NCBI GenBank assembly: GCA_964398945.1
Contig: CAYNOT010000007.1
Location: 152,998-216,997, forward strand
From: JBGTGG01 sp964398945
GTDB taxonomy: Bacteria; Bacteroidota; Bacteroidia; Cytophagales; Cyclobacteriaceae
Direction: 5' to 3'
Length of the DNA: 64,000 bases
Position 1 is the first letter of the stretch; every line of letters begins with the position of its first letter. The notes under the pieces are model-generated. The model was given only the letters and a program-made list of their open reading frames with translations, had not been told where the DNA came from and ran no database searches. This document shows positions 43,295 to 53,120 of the stretch, piece by piece. The translations under genes were made by a program, and so were the position numbers.

Positions 43295-45572
43295 AGTCCT
43301 TTCCTACCGGAAACCCTGGATTGGTAAATTAGTAAAAGCCACCTGGATTTTTTTCCTGTGCGTGCTGATTGGCATTCCGTTGTGGGTCATCAGCGTAAAC
43401 TACAATGTGTTTGGGCTATTTGGAAACATGCCCAGCCTGGTTGCCATTGAGAATCCGGAAAATGATTTGTCGTCTGAATTGATTTCAGCAGATGGGGTTT
43501 CCCTTGGCCGCTACTTTAGATATAACCGTAGTCAAGTCCATTATGACGAACTCTCTCCTGAGATAATCAACACCCTAATCCTTTCAGAGGATCACCGTTT
43601 TTATAATCATGCCGGAATGGATTTCTGGGCGTATGTGCGCGCTGCATTTGGTATTATAACCTTGAACCCAAAAGGCGGGGGAAGTACCATCACCCAGCAG
43701 CTTGCAAAAAATCTATACACCCAAAATCCTGATCTTGGACTGGATGGAGCACTTTCAAAATTGGGTAAATATCCAAAACGCCTGATCCAAAAAACCAAAG
43801 AGTGGATTATCTCATTCTATCTGGAGAAAAATTTTACAAAAGAAGAAATCCTCACGATGTATTTAAATACTTCCACGTTTGGGAATAATACTTACGGGAT
43901 AAAAGTGGCCGCAGAAACCTATTTCGACAAGTTACCTGACAGTCTCAACATTCAGGAATCAGCAGTGTTAGTAGGACTTCTTCAGGCAAATACCGCGTAC
44001 GATCCTGTTAACAGCTATGATCGTTCATTTGGTAAAAGAAATGAAGTGCTTTACAAACTTCGTAAATATGATTACATAAATACAGATGAAGAATTCGATT
44101 CTATTCGCGCGCTACCTATCGAATTAAAGTTTCGTGTCCAAAACCAAAATGTAGGATTAGCGCCATACTTCAGAAGTATCATTCAAACCGAACTCATGGC
44201 ATGGGCTAGAGAACATGGCTATGACCTTTGGAATTCAGGTTTAAAAATCTATACCACCATTGATAGCCGTTTGCAAACTTTTGCCGAAGAGGCAGTGGCT
44301 GAAAATATGAAAAAGCAGCAAAAAGATTTTTATGAATCCTGGAAAGGTGCAAACCCATGGGTGGGTGAAGATCACCAGGAGATCAAAGGGTTCTTACAAT
44401 CGCGTATAAAGCAAACCGATGCTTACAGAAGTTTGAAAAAGAAGTATGGTAACGATACTGACTCCATCGACATCATGTTAAACTTAAAAAAGGAAATGCG
44501 GATTTTTACCTGGGATGGCGAAGTCGATACCGTATTCAGCTCTTACGATTCGTTGAACTATTACAAAAGATTCCTTCAGGCGGGCTTCTTATCGATGGAT
44601 GCAAACACCGGTGAGATAAAAGCGTGGGTAGGGGGCCTGAACCATAAGTTTTTCAAATATGATCACGTACGGCAAGCGAAGCGGCAACCCGGCTCAACGT
44701 TTAAGCCATTTGTATACGGTGCCGCTATTGAAGCCGGCTATAATCCGTGCCAGGAACTACGTGATGTCTCTCCTCAATTTATGGTTTCCGGAGGTGTTCC
44801 CTGGTCACCTAAAAATTCAGACGGCACCCTGGGTAGTGGAAAACTGATGACAATACGCCATGCAATGGCTGAATCAGTTAATTCCATTACAGCACAACTC
44901 ATGCAAAAAATCCTTCCAGAAAATGTCGTAAAGTTTGCACACCGTGTAGGTATTCAAAGTAAACTAGATGCGGTTCCTACCTTGTGCCTTGGTGTAAGTG
45001 ACGTTTCCCTATTTGAAATGGTTGGTGCCTATGGCACGTTTGTCAATAGCGGCATCTACACAACACCCTACTACATTTCGCGAATTGAAGATAAGAATGG
45101 TAATGTTATTGAGAACTTTACCCCCAAGCGCAAAGAAGCCATTAGTGAGCAAACGGCATACAAGATGGTGTATATGCTACGCGGTGGGGTTGAGGAGCGA
45201 GGCGGAACATCTGCTGGTCTTAAATATGAATTGAAAGAGGGGAATGAAATCGGAGGAAAAACAGGAACTACCGATAATGCTTCTGATGCATGGTACATGG
45301 GTGTTACCAAAGATTTAGTTTCTGGCGCATGGGTAGGGGGAGACGAGCGGAGTATACATTTTAAATCGTGGACCCAAGGTCAAGGTTCCAAAACAGCAAG
45401 ACCTATTTGGGAGAAATATATGCTGAAGGTCTACAACGCTACAGACTTGCCTTACAAAAAGGGGCCCTTTAAACACCCCGGTTATCTTGATATTACATTA
45501 GGGAACTGCAACAATTATGCTGTTCCGGAAGATAATAGTGATCCTATTCAGGAGTTGAAAATTGAAAATTGA
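43245..45572 (+). CDS. mrcA: Bifunctional penicillin-binding protein 1A
   Basis: A 775-residue class A PBP that polymerises and crosslinks peptidoglycan. A membrane anchor near residues 30-50 (ATWIFFLCVLIGIPLWVISV) is followed by the GT51 domain with catalytic Glu115 (SEDHRFYNHAGMDFW), GGGSTITQQLAKNLY and YLNTSTFGNNTYGI. The transpeptidase motifs are S484xxK (GSTFKPFVYG), SVN (ESVNSITA) and KTG (GGKTGTTDN). The ATG at 43245 overlaps the sprE end by 50 bases. uvrC begins in its last codons. Confidence 0.93.
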   Translation: MSTSDSLSKTIIQKTNKVLSYRKPWIGKLVKATWIFFLCVLIGIPLWVISVNYNVFGLFGNMPSLVAIENPENDLSSELISADGVSLGRYFRYNRSQVHYDELSPEIINTLILSEDHRFYNHAGMDFWAYVRAAFGIITLNPKGGGSTITQQLAKNLYTQNPDLGLDGALSKLGKYPKRLIQKTKEWIISFYLEKNFTKEEILTMYLNTSTFGNNTYGIKVAAETYFDKLPDSLNIQESAVLVGLLQANTAYDPVNSYDRSFGKRNEVLYKLRKYDYINTDEEFDSIRALPIELKFRVQNQNVGLAPYFRSIIQTELMAWAREHGYDLWNSGLKIYTTIDSRLQTFAEEAVAENMKKQQKDFYESWKGANPWVGEDHQEIKGFLQSRIKQTDAYRSLKKKYGNDTDSIDIMLNLKKEMRIFTWDGEVDTVFSSYDSLNYYKRFLQAGFLSMDANTGEIKAWVGGLNHKFFKYDHVRQAKRQPGSTFKPFVYGAAIEAGYNPCQELRDVSPQFMVSGGVPWSPKNSDGTLGSGKLMTIRHAMAESVNSITAQLMQKILPENVVKFAHRVGIQSKLDAVPTLCLGVSDVSLFEMVGAYGTFVNSGIYTTPYYISRIEDKNGNVIENFTPKRKEAISEQTAYKMVYMLRGGVEERGGTSAGLKYELKEGNEIGGKTGTTDNASDAWYMGVTKDLVSGAWVGGDERSIHFKSWTQGQGSKTARPIWEKYMLKVYNATDLPYKKGPFKHPGYLDITLGNCNNYAVPEDNSDPIQELKIEN

Positions 45573-47358
45573 TGTGAGGCAAGATTCATTGCTAGAAACG
45601 GTAAAACAATTACCCGGCACTCCAGGGGTTTATCAGTTTTTCAATTCCGATCAGAAGTTGATTTATGTTGGAAAGGCAAAGAATATCCAAAAACGCGTCA
45701 CCAGTTATTTCTCCAAATCAACCAACCTTAATAAAAAAACACGAAAGCTTGTCAGTGAGATTTCAAAGATTGAGTATGTAGTCTCGAACACGGAGTTCGA
45801 TGCATTGCTTCTGGAGAACAACCTTATTAAGGAAAACCAGCCCAAGTATAATATTTTATTAAAAGACGATAAGACTTTTCCTTATCTCTGCATTTTAAAG
45901 GAACGTTTTCCACGAATCATTTATACGCGAAAATACGAGCCCGATCAAGGTGAATACTTTGGCCCATACACAAGTGTGGTTGCCATGAAAAATGTGTTGG
46001 GGCTAATCCGCAAACTATATTGCATCCGAACCTGCAATTACAATTTAAGCAAAGCCAATATTGAAAGCGGGAAATTTAAAATCTGTCTTGAATATCATTT
46101 AGGCAACTGCAAAGGCCCCTGCGAGAACCTGCAACGCGAAGCAGATTATCTTCAAGATATCGCACAAGCGAGAAGTATTTTAAAAGGCCAATTGAGTATT
46201 GTTACCGATCATTTGATCAAACAAATGAAAAGCGCAGCAGAGCAATTGGAATTTGAACGTGCGCATATCCTCAAAGACAAGCTGGAAACACTTGAAAGAT
46301 TCCAAAGTAAATCCATTGTCGTAAACCGATCCATTACAAACATTGATGTTATTACGCTATCCGCGCTAAAGAATTATGCGTACGTGAATTATTTTCAAAT
46401 CAAAGAAGGGGCTATCAATAATTCCAAAACGATTGAGATTAAAAAACAATTGGAAGAACCTGACGATGAGATCATTTTGTATGCTTTGCAAGAACTGCGA
46501 ACACAATCAAAAAGTGAGAGTGAAACAGTGCTTTCCAATATTGAATTCCATACTGCCGGAGGGCCCTTCGAAGTGATTGTCCCTAAAATTGGCGACAAGA
46601 AAAAACTGGTTTCACTATCACTCAGAAATGCCCTTGAACTCCGCAAACAAAAGGAAACGATGCGAGAAGGGAAAAAGGATGCGAATTTGGAAGTGCTCCA
46701 AATTCTGCAAAAAGACCTGGGCTTGCCCAACCTTCCGAAAGTAATTGAATGCTTCGATAACTCGAATATCATGGGAACGAACCCCGTTGCTTCCATGGTA
46801 CGTTTTTCTATGGGCAGGCCCGACAAAAAAAATTACCGGCATTACAATATTAAAACTGTTGTGGGACCGAATGATTTTGCTTCCATGAAGGAAATCGTAT
46901 TCAGGAGGTATAAGAAACTGATCCTTGATGCTGCCCCTCTTCCGGACTTGATTTTGATTGATGGCGGAAAAGGGCAATTAAGTAGTGCGTGTGAGGCGCT
47001 TCAAGAGTTGTCTATTTATGGACAAGTTCCTATTGCCGGCATTGCAAAAAAACTTGAAGAAATCTACCTGCCAGAAGATCCTTATCCGGTATTGATCAAT
47101 AAAAAATCGGTTGGATTACGCCTGTTGCAATACATTCGCGATGAAGCACATCGATTTGCCATCACCTTCCACCGGCAAAAAAGAAGTAAGAGTTCGTTGG
47201 TGAGTGAAATGGAAGAACTTGTGGGGATAGGATCCAAAACTGTTGATCAATTGCTTAAGAAGTTCAAGTCAGTCAAAAAAATAAAAGAAGCCTCATTGGA
47301 AGAATTATCAGCAATTGTTGGAAATCATAAGGCTGCCATCATTAAGTCACTAAAATAA
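45562..47358 (+). CDS. uvrC: Excinuclease ABC subunit C
   Basis: A 598-residue nucleotide excision repair nuclease making both incisions around a lesion marked by UvrA/UvrB. The N-terminal GIY-YIG domain (PGVYQFFNSDQKLIYVGKAK, NIQKRVTSYF) holds the 3' nuclease; the UVR motif is AAEQLEFERAHILKDKLETL; the RNase H-like domain contains IECFDNSNIMGTNPVASMV and LILIDGGKGQL; a helix-hairpin-helix ends the protein (LVGIGSKTVDQLLKKFKSVK). Start is a TTG at 45562 overlapping the PBP1A stop; GTG at 45574 is an alternative. Note uvrA is in the same window. Confidence 0.96.
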   Translation: MKIDVRQDSLLETVKQLPGTPGVYQFFNSDQKLIYVGKAKNIQKRVTSYFSKSTNLNKKTRKLVSEISKIEYVVSNTEFDALLLENNLIKENQPKYNILLKDDKTFPYLCILKERFPRIIYTRKYEPDQGEYFGPYTSVVAMKNVLGLIRKLYCIRTCNYNLSKANIESGKFKICLEYHLGNCKGPCENLQREADYLQDIAQARSILKGQLSIVTDHLIKQMKSAAEQLEFERAHILKDKLETLERFQSKSIVVNRSITNIDVITLSALKNYAYVNYFQIKEGAINNSKTIEIKKQLEEPDDEIILYALQELRTQSKSESETVLSNIEFHTAGGPFEVIVPKIGDKKKLVSLSLRNALELRKQKETMREGKKDANLEVLQILQKDLGLPNLPKVIECFDNSNIMGTNPVASMVRFSMGRPDKKNYRHYNIKTVVGPNDFASMKEIVFRRYKKLILDAAPLPDLILIDGGKGQLSSACEALQELSIYGQVPIAGIAKKLEEIYLPEDPYPVLINKKSVGLRLLQYIRDEAHRFAITFHRQKRSKSSLVSEMEELVGIGSKTVDQLLKKFKSVKKIKEASLEELSAIVGNHKAAIIKSLK

Positions 47359-47380
47359 AAAAGGAGCCGAGGCTCCTTTT
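47359..47380. terminator. Bidirectional terminator between uvrC and gldN
   Basis: AAAAGGAGCC and GGCTCCTTTT form a perfect 10-base-pair stem with a GA loop, immediately after uvrC. The A and T runs on each side serve both convergent transcripts. Confidence 0.88.
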
Positions 47381-47399
47381 CTAAATGTTTTCCGAAAAA

Positions 47400-48308
47400 C
47401 TAGAACTCCCAAAGATTGTGTTCTTTTTCCATGAGCATCATCTCAGCCCATTCCTTTGCCCAAACACCTTCGTAGTATGGCCTTCCGTTATTTCTATACG
47501 TATCGTCAATCGTTTCATCATCAGGATTTTCGATCTTCCAGATTGACCCATGGAACAATCTTAGTAAAACAGCATCTGCAAAGTTCTTGTTCTGTGCAGT
47601 ATTCTGACGATTAAACCACACGGCAGTTTCCGGGTGATTTCTAAAAACCTTTTCCAAGTCCTTATACTTGAACCAGCCAATATACTCATCAACACCCGTA
47701 GTCGTTTTGGCTCCGGGAACTATCATTTGAATGGCTTGGATATCATAGTAAAGCCGGGATCTCCTGCGATCAAAGATTACATCTTCCATTAATCGGAGGA
47801 TGTTGATATCCCGTGGAAGGTATTCCACTGCTTTACCTTGTGCTGTAAGCGCCCAATCATCGGGTGAAGTCTCAGGATTACTTCCTCTATTATCTGTTAA
47901 GGCCTGGTAATTCTTACCATTATAACCTGCTACCTCATCAATAAACCAATCCCGGTTTGGATCCCATTGATCATAAATAGACCCTTGTTGCATCACCAAT
48001 TTGCCCATAAAATCCTCTTTGGTGAGCTTGGTGGTCAATGAATCTGAGGTATAGATATCTGTAATCTCCCCCGATTTCACACCATTTACAATCAACTTGG
48101 TAATCTCCCCGTTATTGGAGAAAAACCCTTTGTTTTGCTTCTCAAGCAAGTCAATAGTCCTCCACACACGAAGCTTATAATGCTGCTCGTAACGAGGGAT
48201 GGGATCAAGGGAGTTCGGATTATATTGAACTTCCTCTTCCTGGGCCAATGCCATATTGGCCACTAGAAAAAATAGGAATATCGCTTTTACTTTAACCATT
48301 GCTTTCAA
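47400..48308 (-). CDS. gldN: Gliding motility/T9SS protein GldN (PorN)
   Basis: A 302-residue periplasmic protein with a signal peptide (MKAMVKVKAIFLFFLVANMALA). Family segments include KLRVWRTIDLLEKQNKGFFS, REDVWLMEDVIFDRRRS-like (LRLMEDVIFDRRRSRLYYDI), GWFKYKDLEKVFRNHPETAV and the C-terminal AEMMLMEKEHNLWEF. With GldK it forms the ring attached to the outer membrane. Four bases separate it from gldM; it is the last gene of the operon. Confidence 0.95.
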   Translation of the reverse strand: MKAMVKVKAIFLFFLVANMALAQEEEVQYNPNSLDPIPRYEQHYKLRVWRTIDLLEKQNKGFFSNNGEITKLIVNGVKSGEITDIYTSDSLTTKLTKEDFMGKLVMQQGSIYDQWDPNRDWFIDEVAGYNGKNYQALTDNRGSNPETSPDDWALTAQGKAVEYLPRDINILRLMEDVIFDRRRSRLYYDIQAIQMIVPGAKTTTGVDEYIGWFKYKDLEKVFRNHPETAVWFNRQNTAQNKNFADAVLLRLFHGSIWKIENPDDETIDDTYRNNGRPYYEGVWAKEWAEMMLMEKEHNLWEF

Positions 48309-48312
48309 TTTA

Positions 48313-49899
48313 TTATTGAATTGGAATTCGAATGATTTCGGATTTTACTTCAACCCGCTCATCCGTATTTTCAAAAGTTCTTCGTGTTACAGTTTTGATC
48401 TCAACAACAATGTTGTCGCCCGGCTTAAATTGGGCACGCCAACTACTCACATCAATATTTTCGTTTGAAGCAGTCATGGTTGCAATAGGCGCTGTGCCAC
48501 GCGCATGGATTACTTCCATACTTCTAATTCGGTAGATCGCATCCTTAGGAACCTCTTCTTTGAAATTGTCATCCGCTTCTGCCACAATTCTAAAAGAGGC
48601 CAAAGCAGAACCACGAACACCAGTCTTCAAATTGATTTCCTTTCCGGAAGTCTCTTTCGCAACGTAGCGTGGACGTGGAATAGGTTTCACATCAAATGGC
48701 TCTGTTCCCAATACAGTTCCTGCGTTACTAACGGTTATACTAACTTTTCGCTGGCTGGGAACAATGGTTACGCGCCCCGGTTTGTCACCTTTGAAAATTT
48801 TGGCACCATTACCACTGAAGGTTGGGTTATAATTTGTTCCTAATGCTGGCACTTCAATCATTACGGAGTTACCGCAGTTCATATAAAGTGTCGGGGCATT
48901 TCCGGTAGTGACACGGATAATTGGTTTTGCAACAAAGTATTCGATGTCCTGCTTGATAATAGTATCCTTCATGTGGATTTCCGCAGAGAAAGTCTTCTTT
49001 GCCAGATTGGTTTTGGGATCATACGCCCCTGCACTGGCGGTAAATTTTACCTTACCCATTTTTATACCCGATACATCATCCACCAATTGCAATGGCTTAC
49101 CGTCCATCGACATCTCCGGAGTAAAGGAAGAAGAAGAGCCGGATAAAAACATATCGGCCTCATAAGTAGATCCCGCAGCAACAACTGATGAAACAGGCCT
49201 TACCATCGGTACAAACTTGTCAATCTTTACAACACCAACACCCACATCACCCAATAGCTTGTTCAACGCTTTTGACTCATAGTCCAAAATTTCGGTTTGG
49301 ATTTGAGTAACTGATGCGTATGCTGCAATACCGGGTGTGTTTTCGAAAGTAAATGTCAAAAAGTCTTTACGAACATGATCTTCGTTGGAAGCAAAAATAG
49401 GAATGTCCTTTGGTGCTTTTGCAAGCGAGTGGAATTCCATACCTGTCAACTCAGTCAAATCCTTAACGTATTTATCCAGCATTGCTACAAACTCTTTGCC
49501 GACCGGCTTGTTTTTATCGATCATCAACGTGGCAACATCAGAGGCGTGGTTGGAAATGAATTTCTCATCTACTTGTTCTGCCTTTGAAACCTTAAGAAAG
49601 GTTTTCTTTAAATCGTCAATATAGGACATTGCCGAAGCGGTGATCTCACGTACTTTAATCGCGTTGTTTTTTGCAGCAACTACACGGCTATTCGAGTTTT
49701 TTCCAGCCTCATCAACAATGGCTTCCAATGCATGTGCATTTTCTGCGTTGCCATCGATAATCAACCCTTCCATCGTTTCATTGATGATGGCAAATTTCTC
49801 CAATACCGCGCTACTAACCTGAAGTGCCAAAAGGGCTGTAAGCACCAGGTACATCATACCGATCATTTTCTGCCGTGGGGTTTCTTTTCCGCCTGCCAT
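48313..49899 (-). CDS. gldM: Gliding motility/T9SS protein GldM (PorM)
   Basis: A 528-residue inner-membrane protein. The single N-terminal helix is MIGMMYLVLTALLALQVSSA, preceded by GGKETPRQK; the large periplasmic part (VLEKFAIINETMEGLI onward) has the beta domains that transmit the motor's rotation. Conserved features include TGNAPTLYMNCGNSVMIEVP and RVTIVPSQRKVSITVSNAGT. GldL and GldM together are the proton-driven motor of type IX secretion and gliding. Confidence 0.96.
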   Translation of the reverse strand: MAGGKETPRQKMIGMMYLVLTALLALQVSSAVLEKFAIINETMEGLIIDGNAENAHALEAIVDEAGKNSNSRVVAAKNNAIKVREITASAMSYIDDLKKTFLKVSKAEQVDEKFISNHASDVATLMIDKNKPVGKEFVAMLDKYVKDLTELTGMEFHSLAKAPKDIPIFASNEDHVRKDFLTFTFENTPGIAAYASVTQIQTEILDYESKALNKLLGDVGVGVVKIDKFVPMVRPVSSVVAAGSTYEADMFLSGSSSSFTPEMSMDGKPLQLVDDVSGIKMGKVKFTASAGAYDPKTNLAKKTFSAEIHMKDTIIKQDIEYFVAKPIIRVTTGNAPTLYMNCGNSVMIEVPALGTNYNPTFSGNGAKIFKGDKPGRVTIVPSQRKVSITVSNAGTVLGTEPFDVKPIPRPRYVAKETSGKEINLKTGVRGSALASFRIVAEADDNFKEEVPKDAIYRIRSMEVIHARGTAPIATMTASNENIDVSSWRAQFKPGDNIVVEIKTVTRRTFENTDERVEVKSEIIRIPIQ

Positions 49900-49959
49900 G
49901 ATTGATTTGGGTTTTTTGTTTATTTAATAATGATACTTTTTATTTAAATCCTAAACTGG

Positions 49960-50781
49960 CTATTGCTTTGGTCCACCACCGCGCATAGCAGTCAACATAC
50001 TACCATAAACGTTGTTAAGTGAAGTAAGATTGTCTGCCAATTTGCCTAATTCAGAAGTAAACCGTGTGGTGTTTTCCCCAACTTTGGTAAGTCCGGACAT
50101 GGCACCTGTAAGGCTTTCATAGAACTTGTTCATGTTCTTCACATGGCTATCGGCATCCTTCAATTCCATTTCATAAACAGAATTCAAAGCCGCTAAATTT
50201 TTCGTTACCTTTTGTACCTGCGAATGATATTCGCCTGCATCTTTGGAAGCATCTGCCATTGACGACACCGCCTTAATGGCCACATCGTAAGACTTGTTCA
50301 TTTCTGTCAACGACTTGGAAGCAGTTTGTACATTCTTTGCATAATCATTTGTAGCGACTGCTGCATCCGAAAGGTTGCTCATTTTCTTTGCAGATTCCGC
50401 CATATTATTCAGGCCTTTGCCAAGGCTTTCAAGAAGTTCCGGGCCAATTTTTGCTTTTTCCAAACTTACGTCAAGTTGTTGGGTAAGGGAAGCTCCGGAT
50501 TTGTTTGAAATACGGGTTGGGGAAGCCGGTGCTTCGAAATCCTCGCTAAGTTCAGGGTAGACTTTAGACCAATCTGGTTCTTGGTGAGGAGGTTCAAAGG
50601 CACTTAAAAAGAAAATTACAGCTTCTGTGGTCAAGCCTATCATTAGCATTAGATCCGCTCCCGTAAGGTGGAGGATTTTGAATAGTGCACCTATGATTAC
50701 AACTGCTGCACCAATACCATATACCTTCGGCATTATGGTTTTAAAGAGTAGTTCAACAAATCCGCCTTTTTTCTTGCTCAT
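49960..50781 (-). CDS. gldL: Gliding motility/T9SS motor protein GldL (PorL)
   Basis: A 273-residue protein with two membrane helices (VYGIGAAVVIIGALFKILHL and LMLMIGLTTEAVIFFLSAFE). Glu53 in the second helix corresponds to the conserved glutamate thought to carry the proton flow in GldL. A long helical cytoplasmic tail follows (LTQQLDVSLEKAKIGPELLE, ALNSVYEMELKDADSHVKNM). It lies between gldK and gldM, as in other Bacteroidota. Confidence 0.95.
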   Translation of the reverse strand: MSKKKGGFVELLFKTIMPKVYGIGAAVVIIGALFKILHLTGADLMLMIGLTTEAVIFFLSAFEPPHQEPDWSKVYPELSEDFEAPASPTRISNKSGASLTQQLDVSLEKAKIGPELLESLGKGLNNMAESAKKMSNLSDAAVATNDYAKNVQTASKSLTEMNKSYDVAIKAVSSMADASKDAGEYHSQVQKVTKNLAALNSVYEMELKDADSHVKNMNKFYESLTGAMSGLTKVGENTTRFTSELGKLADNLTSLNNVYGSMLTAMRGGGPKQ

Positions 50782-50844
50782 CGTAGTATTAGTTTAAGTT
50801 TTTTGCCTTTTGTTATTTTTAAAGATAGGTAGAGTTTTTATTAT

Positions 50845-51927
50845 TTAAAATTCCTGACCCGATGACCTGCCAAGGTGCGTCATAGCACAACGGAACCCAA
50901 TGTAGGCACGGGTGGAATCTTTAAATTCGTATGTTCGGGTACCAGTTTCAAGGTAGTATGCAACATCTTTCCAAGATCCTCCTCTTACAACTTTCTTCGG
51001 AAGGATTTTGGCGTTATACATGCTGCTCTCAGGATTGGTACGCTCATCAATATATTGTGGGTTTAAATCCCAAACGGTGGGCACCGATGCAGGGTTAAAA
51101 TCATCCAAACACCACTCAGCAACATTGCCTGCCATGTCATACAATCCATAATCGTTAGGGAAGTATGCCTGAACAGGGGACGTATATGCAAAACCATCGT
51201 CATAGAAATTACCACGGCCTGGCTTGAAGTTTGCCAACATACATCCTTTTGAATTCCTTATATATGGATTGCCCCATGGGTACTTGGCCATATCGCGACC
51301 TCCGCGTGCAGCATATTCCCACTCAGCTTCAGAAGGCAATCGAAAAGCAGGCATCGGAAAATCGCCAATACTCTTTCTATAATCATTTAAGTAAGCAGTT
51401 CTCCACTTGCCGAAAAACACAGCTGCATCCCAGTTGATTCCAACTACCGGATAATCATCATACCCGGGGTGCCAGTAATAATAATCCTGGATAGGGTCAC
51501 CCATGTGGTGGGCAAAATCCTTTACCCAGGAAGTAGTATCAGGGTAATACAATTGATTGAAGGTCTCCACATCAACTGTTTCGAAATCTTCGATGCTACC
51601 ATTGTCAACTAAAAAGAAGTTAGTGAACTGACGATACTCATTATTGGTAATTTCGGTATCATCCATGTAAAAGGAACCGATGGTTACTTGTTTGTTGAAA
51701 TTGATTTGGGTTGAAGCTGGATCTTCATCTGCTTGTCCCATGTGGAAGGTACCTGCCGGAATTGGAACCATCCCATACGGAAGGGTTTGTACCCATCCTT
51801 CCCTTCCTGCAACACCCACTAATTCCCCACCATCTCCACCTGAACCCCCAAGGCCCAGTAGACCGCATGCACTTGCAACCGCACCCATGGCCACCAATAA
51901 AAGTTTAGAAGAAACCGAATGATTCAT
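50845..51927 (-). CDS. gldK: Gliding motility/T9SS lipoprotein GldK (PorK)
   Basis: A 360-residue outer-membrane lipoprotein. The lipobox is AVASAC with Cys21, followed by a Gly-rich linker. The body is a formylglycine-generating-enzyme-like fold: PIPAGTFHMGQADEDPA, DDTEITNNEYRQF, PVVGINWDAAVFFGKW, AFRLPSEAEWEYAARGGRDM, YDMAGNVAEWCLDDF and VVRGGSWKD. In GldK the fold is structural, not catalytic. The first gld gene of the operon, downstream of porP. Confidence 0.95.
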   Translation of the reverse strand: MNHSVSSKLLLVAMGAVASACGLLGLGGSGGDGGELVGVAGREGWVQTLPYGMVPIPAGTFHMGQADEDPASTQINFNKQVTIGSFYMDDTEITNNEYRQFTNFFLVDNGSIEDFETVDVETFNQLYYPDTTSWVKDFAHHMGDPIQDYYYWHPGYDDYPVVGINWDAAVFFGKWRTAYLNDYRKSIGDFPMPAFRLPSEAEWEYAARGGRDMAKYPWGNPYIRNSKGCMLANFKPGRGNFYDDGFAYTSPVQAYFPNDYGLYDMAGNVAEWCLDDFNPASVPTVWDLNPQYIDERTNPESSMYNAKILPKKVVRGGSWKDVAYYLETGTRTYEFKDSTRAYIGFRCAMTHLGRSSGQEF

Positions 51928-52046
51928 ATTTTTTGTCCTCTTAAGTCAGATAAATAAGTTTCGAAAGTTAGCGCTAAATTTTTTCTAAATTAAAAAATGT
52001 GTACCAAATTCAACAAAATAGCATTAAAACTAAAATAAATTACCGA

Positions 52047-53003
52047 TCAGTGCCTATACCGAGGGGTTCGAACGACTTTTTTACCGCTGCCCGGATTGAC
52101 CGGCAACTCGTAACTTAGCATCAGTTCATGCGATGATCCCGCTTTAGCACTTACATCTTTTACCGTTAAATCTATTGCATACCCTAATCTCAAGGATTTA
52201 TCTTTCAATAAGCTATATCCTAATAATAGTATTACTGCATCTGATTGCCTAAACGACAAACCTCCCCACATCGTATCTTTATAGGTTCCGATCAACCCCA
52301 ACTCAAAAGAAAGCTGGTTGAAATCCGTTTTCACAAGAAAAGTGGGTGTCAACTTAAGGTCGAAACTAACTTCATGGATATATCCTCCGGTAAAACTTAG
52401 ATTGTTTTCAAGTGGATTGCGCTGCCCCTCTATTCCAAAATCAAATTCAGATTTCAGTAAATGATTGAACCCAACTCCCACATAATATTTTTCACTCCTA
52501 TAAAAAACACCGAAGGCCATATCTGGGCGCATCTGCGAATCCTTTCCTGCTTTGCCTTCCAAAAGTGGGTCGCCCCCTTCAATTGCACGGTACAGGTCAT
52601 AATCAAATGTTTGTACAAAAGCTCCCAGCCTAATCCCAAAACTCAATTTGGAATCTTTGATGCCCAAGTGATAGGCATAACTCGCCTGGATTTCCAAATT
52701 GTTTTGTGGCCCGAGCTGGTCATTCATTACATAGGCACCAAACCCACTGCGCAATTTAAAAATGGGGGTATTGAAACTCACCATTTGCGTTACCGGGGCA
52801 CCACCATCATCAAAATTAGCCTGATAACCAGTCCATTGATTTCTGTAAAATGCAGTCATCTTCGTTACCCCATCAACTCCTGCATAGGCCGGGGTAAGGT
52901 AAAGGTTATTAAACATGTATTGGGAAAATTGAGGGTCTTGTTGGGCAAAAACCTCAGGCGCCAAACACACTAACATTAAAAAATATAGACTTCTTTTAAA
53001 CAT
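52047..53003 (-). CDS. PorP/SprF family outer-membrane protein
   Basis: A 318-residue protein with signal peptide MFKRSLYFLMLVCLAPEVFA and the hallmark mature start QQDPQFSQYMFNNLYLTPAY. Many amphipathic strands (SYAYHLGIKDSKLSFGIRLG, PTFLVKTDFNQLSFELGLIG) fit an outer-membrane beta-barrel. PorP/SprF proteins tether the GldKN ring or act in exporting large adhesins such as SprB. The gene precedes gldK by 119 bases; a promoter candidate sits just upstream at 53026-53058. Confidence 0.9.
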   Translation of the reverse strand: MFKRSLYFLMLVCLAPEVFAQQDPQFSQYMFNNLYLTPAYAGVDGVTKMTAFYRNQWTGYQANFDDGGAPVTQMVSFNTPIFKLRSGFGAYVMNDQLGPQNNLEIQASYAYHLGIKDSKLSFGIRLGAFVQTFDYDLYRAIEGGDPLLEGKAGKDSQMRPDMAFGVFYRSEKYYVGVGFNHLLKSEFDFGIEGQRNPLENNLSFTGGYIHEVSFDLKLTPTFLVKTDFNQLSFELGLIGTYKDTMWGGLSFRQSDAVILLLGYSLLKDKSLRLGYAIDLTVKDVSAKAGSSHELMLSYELPVNPGSGKKVVRTPRYRH

Positions 53004-53025
53004 CTATTTCCAAAAAATCAGAACC

Positions 53026-53058
53026 TAAAGATAAATGAAATTTATTCACACTTTCAAT
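53026..53058 (-). promoter_or_regulatory. Candidate Bacteroidota promoter of porP-gldKLMN
   Basis: On the minus strand ATTG (53058-53055) and TATCTTTA (53033-53026), separated by 21 bases, resemble the Bacteroidota -33 TTTG / -7 TAnnTTTG promoter with one mismatch in each box. It lies 23 bases upstream of the porP start codon. Read by eye only. Confidence 0.35.
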
Positions 53059-53120
53059 TCTGGGGCGTAATTAAAGTGTAATTAAAGTTATCCCTTCATA
53101 ATATCCAAAGAATGAAGGGG

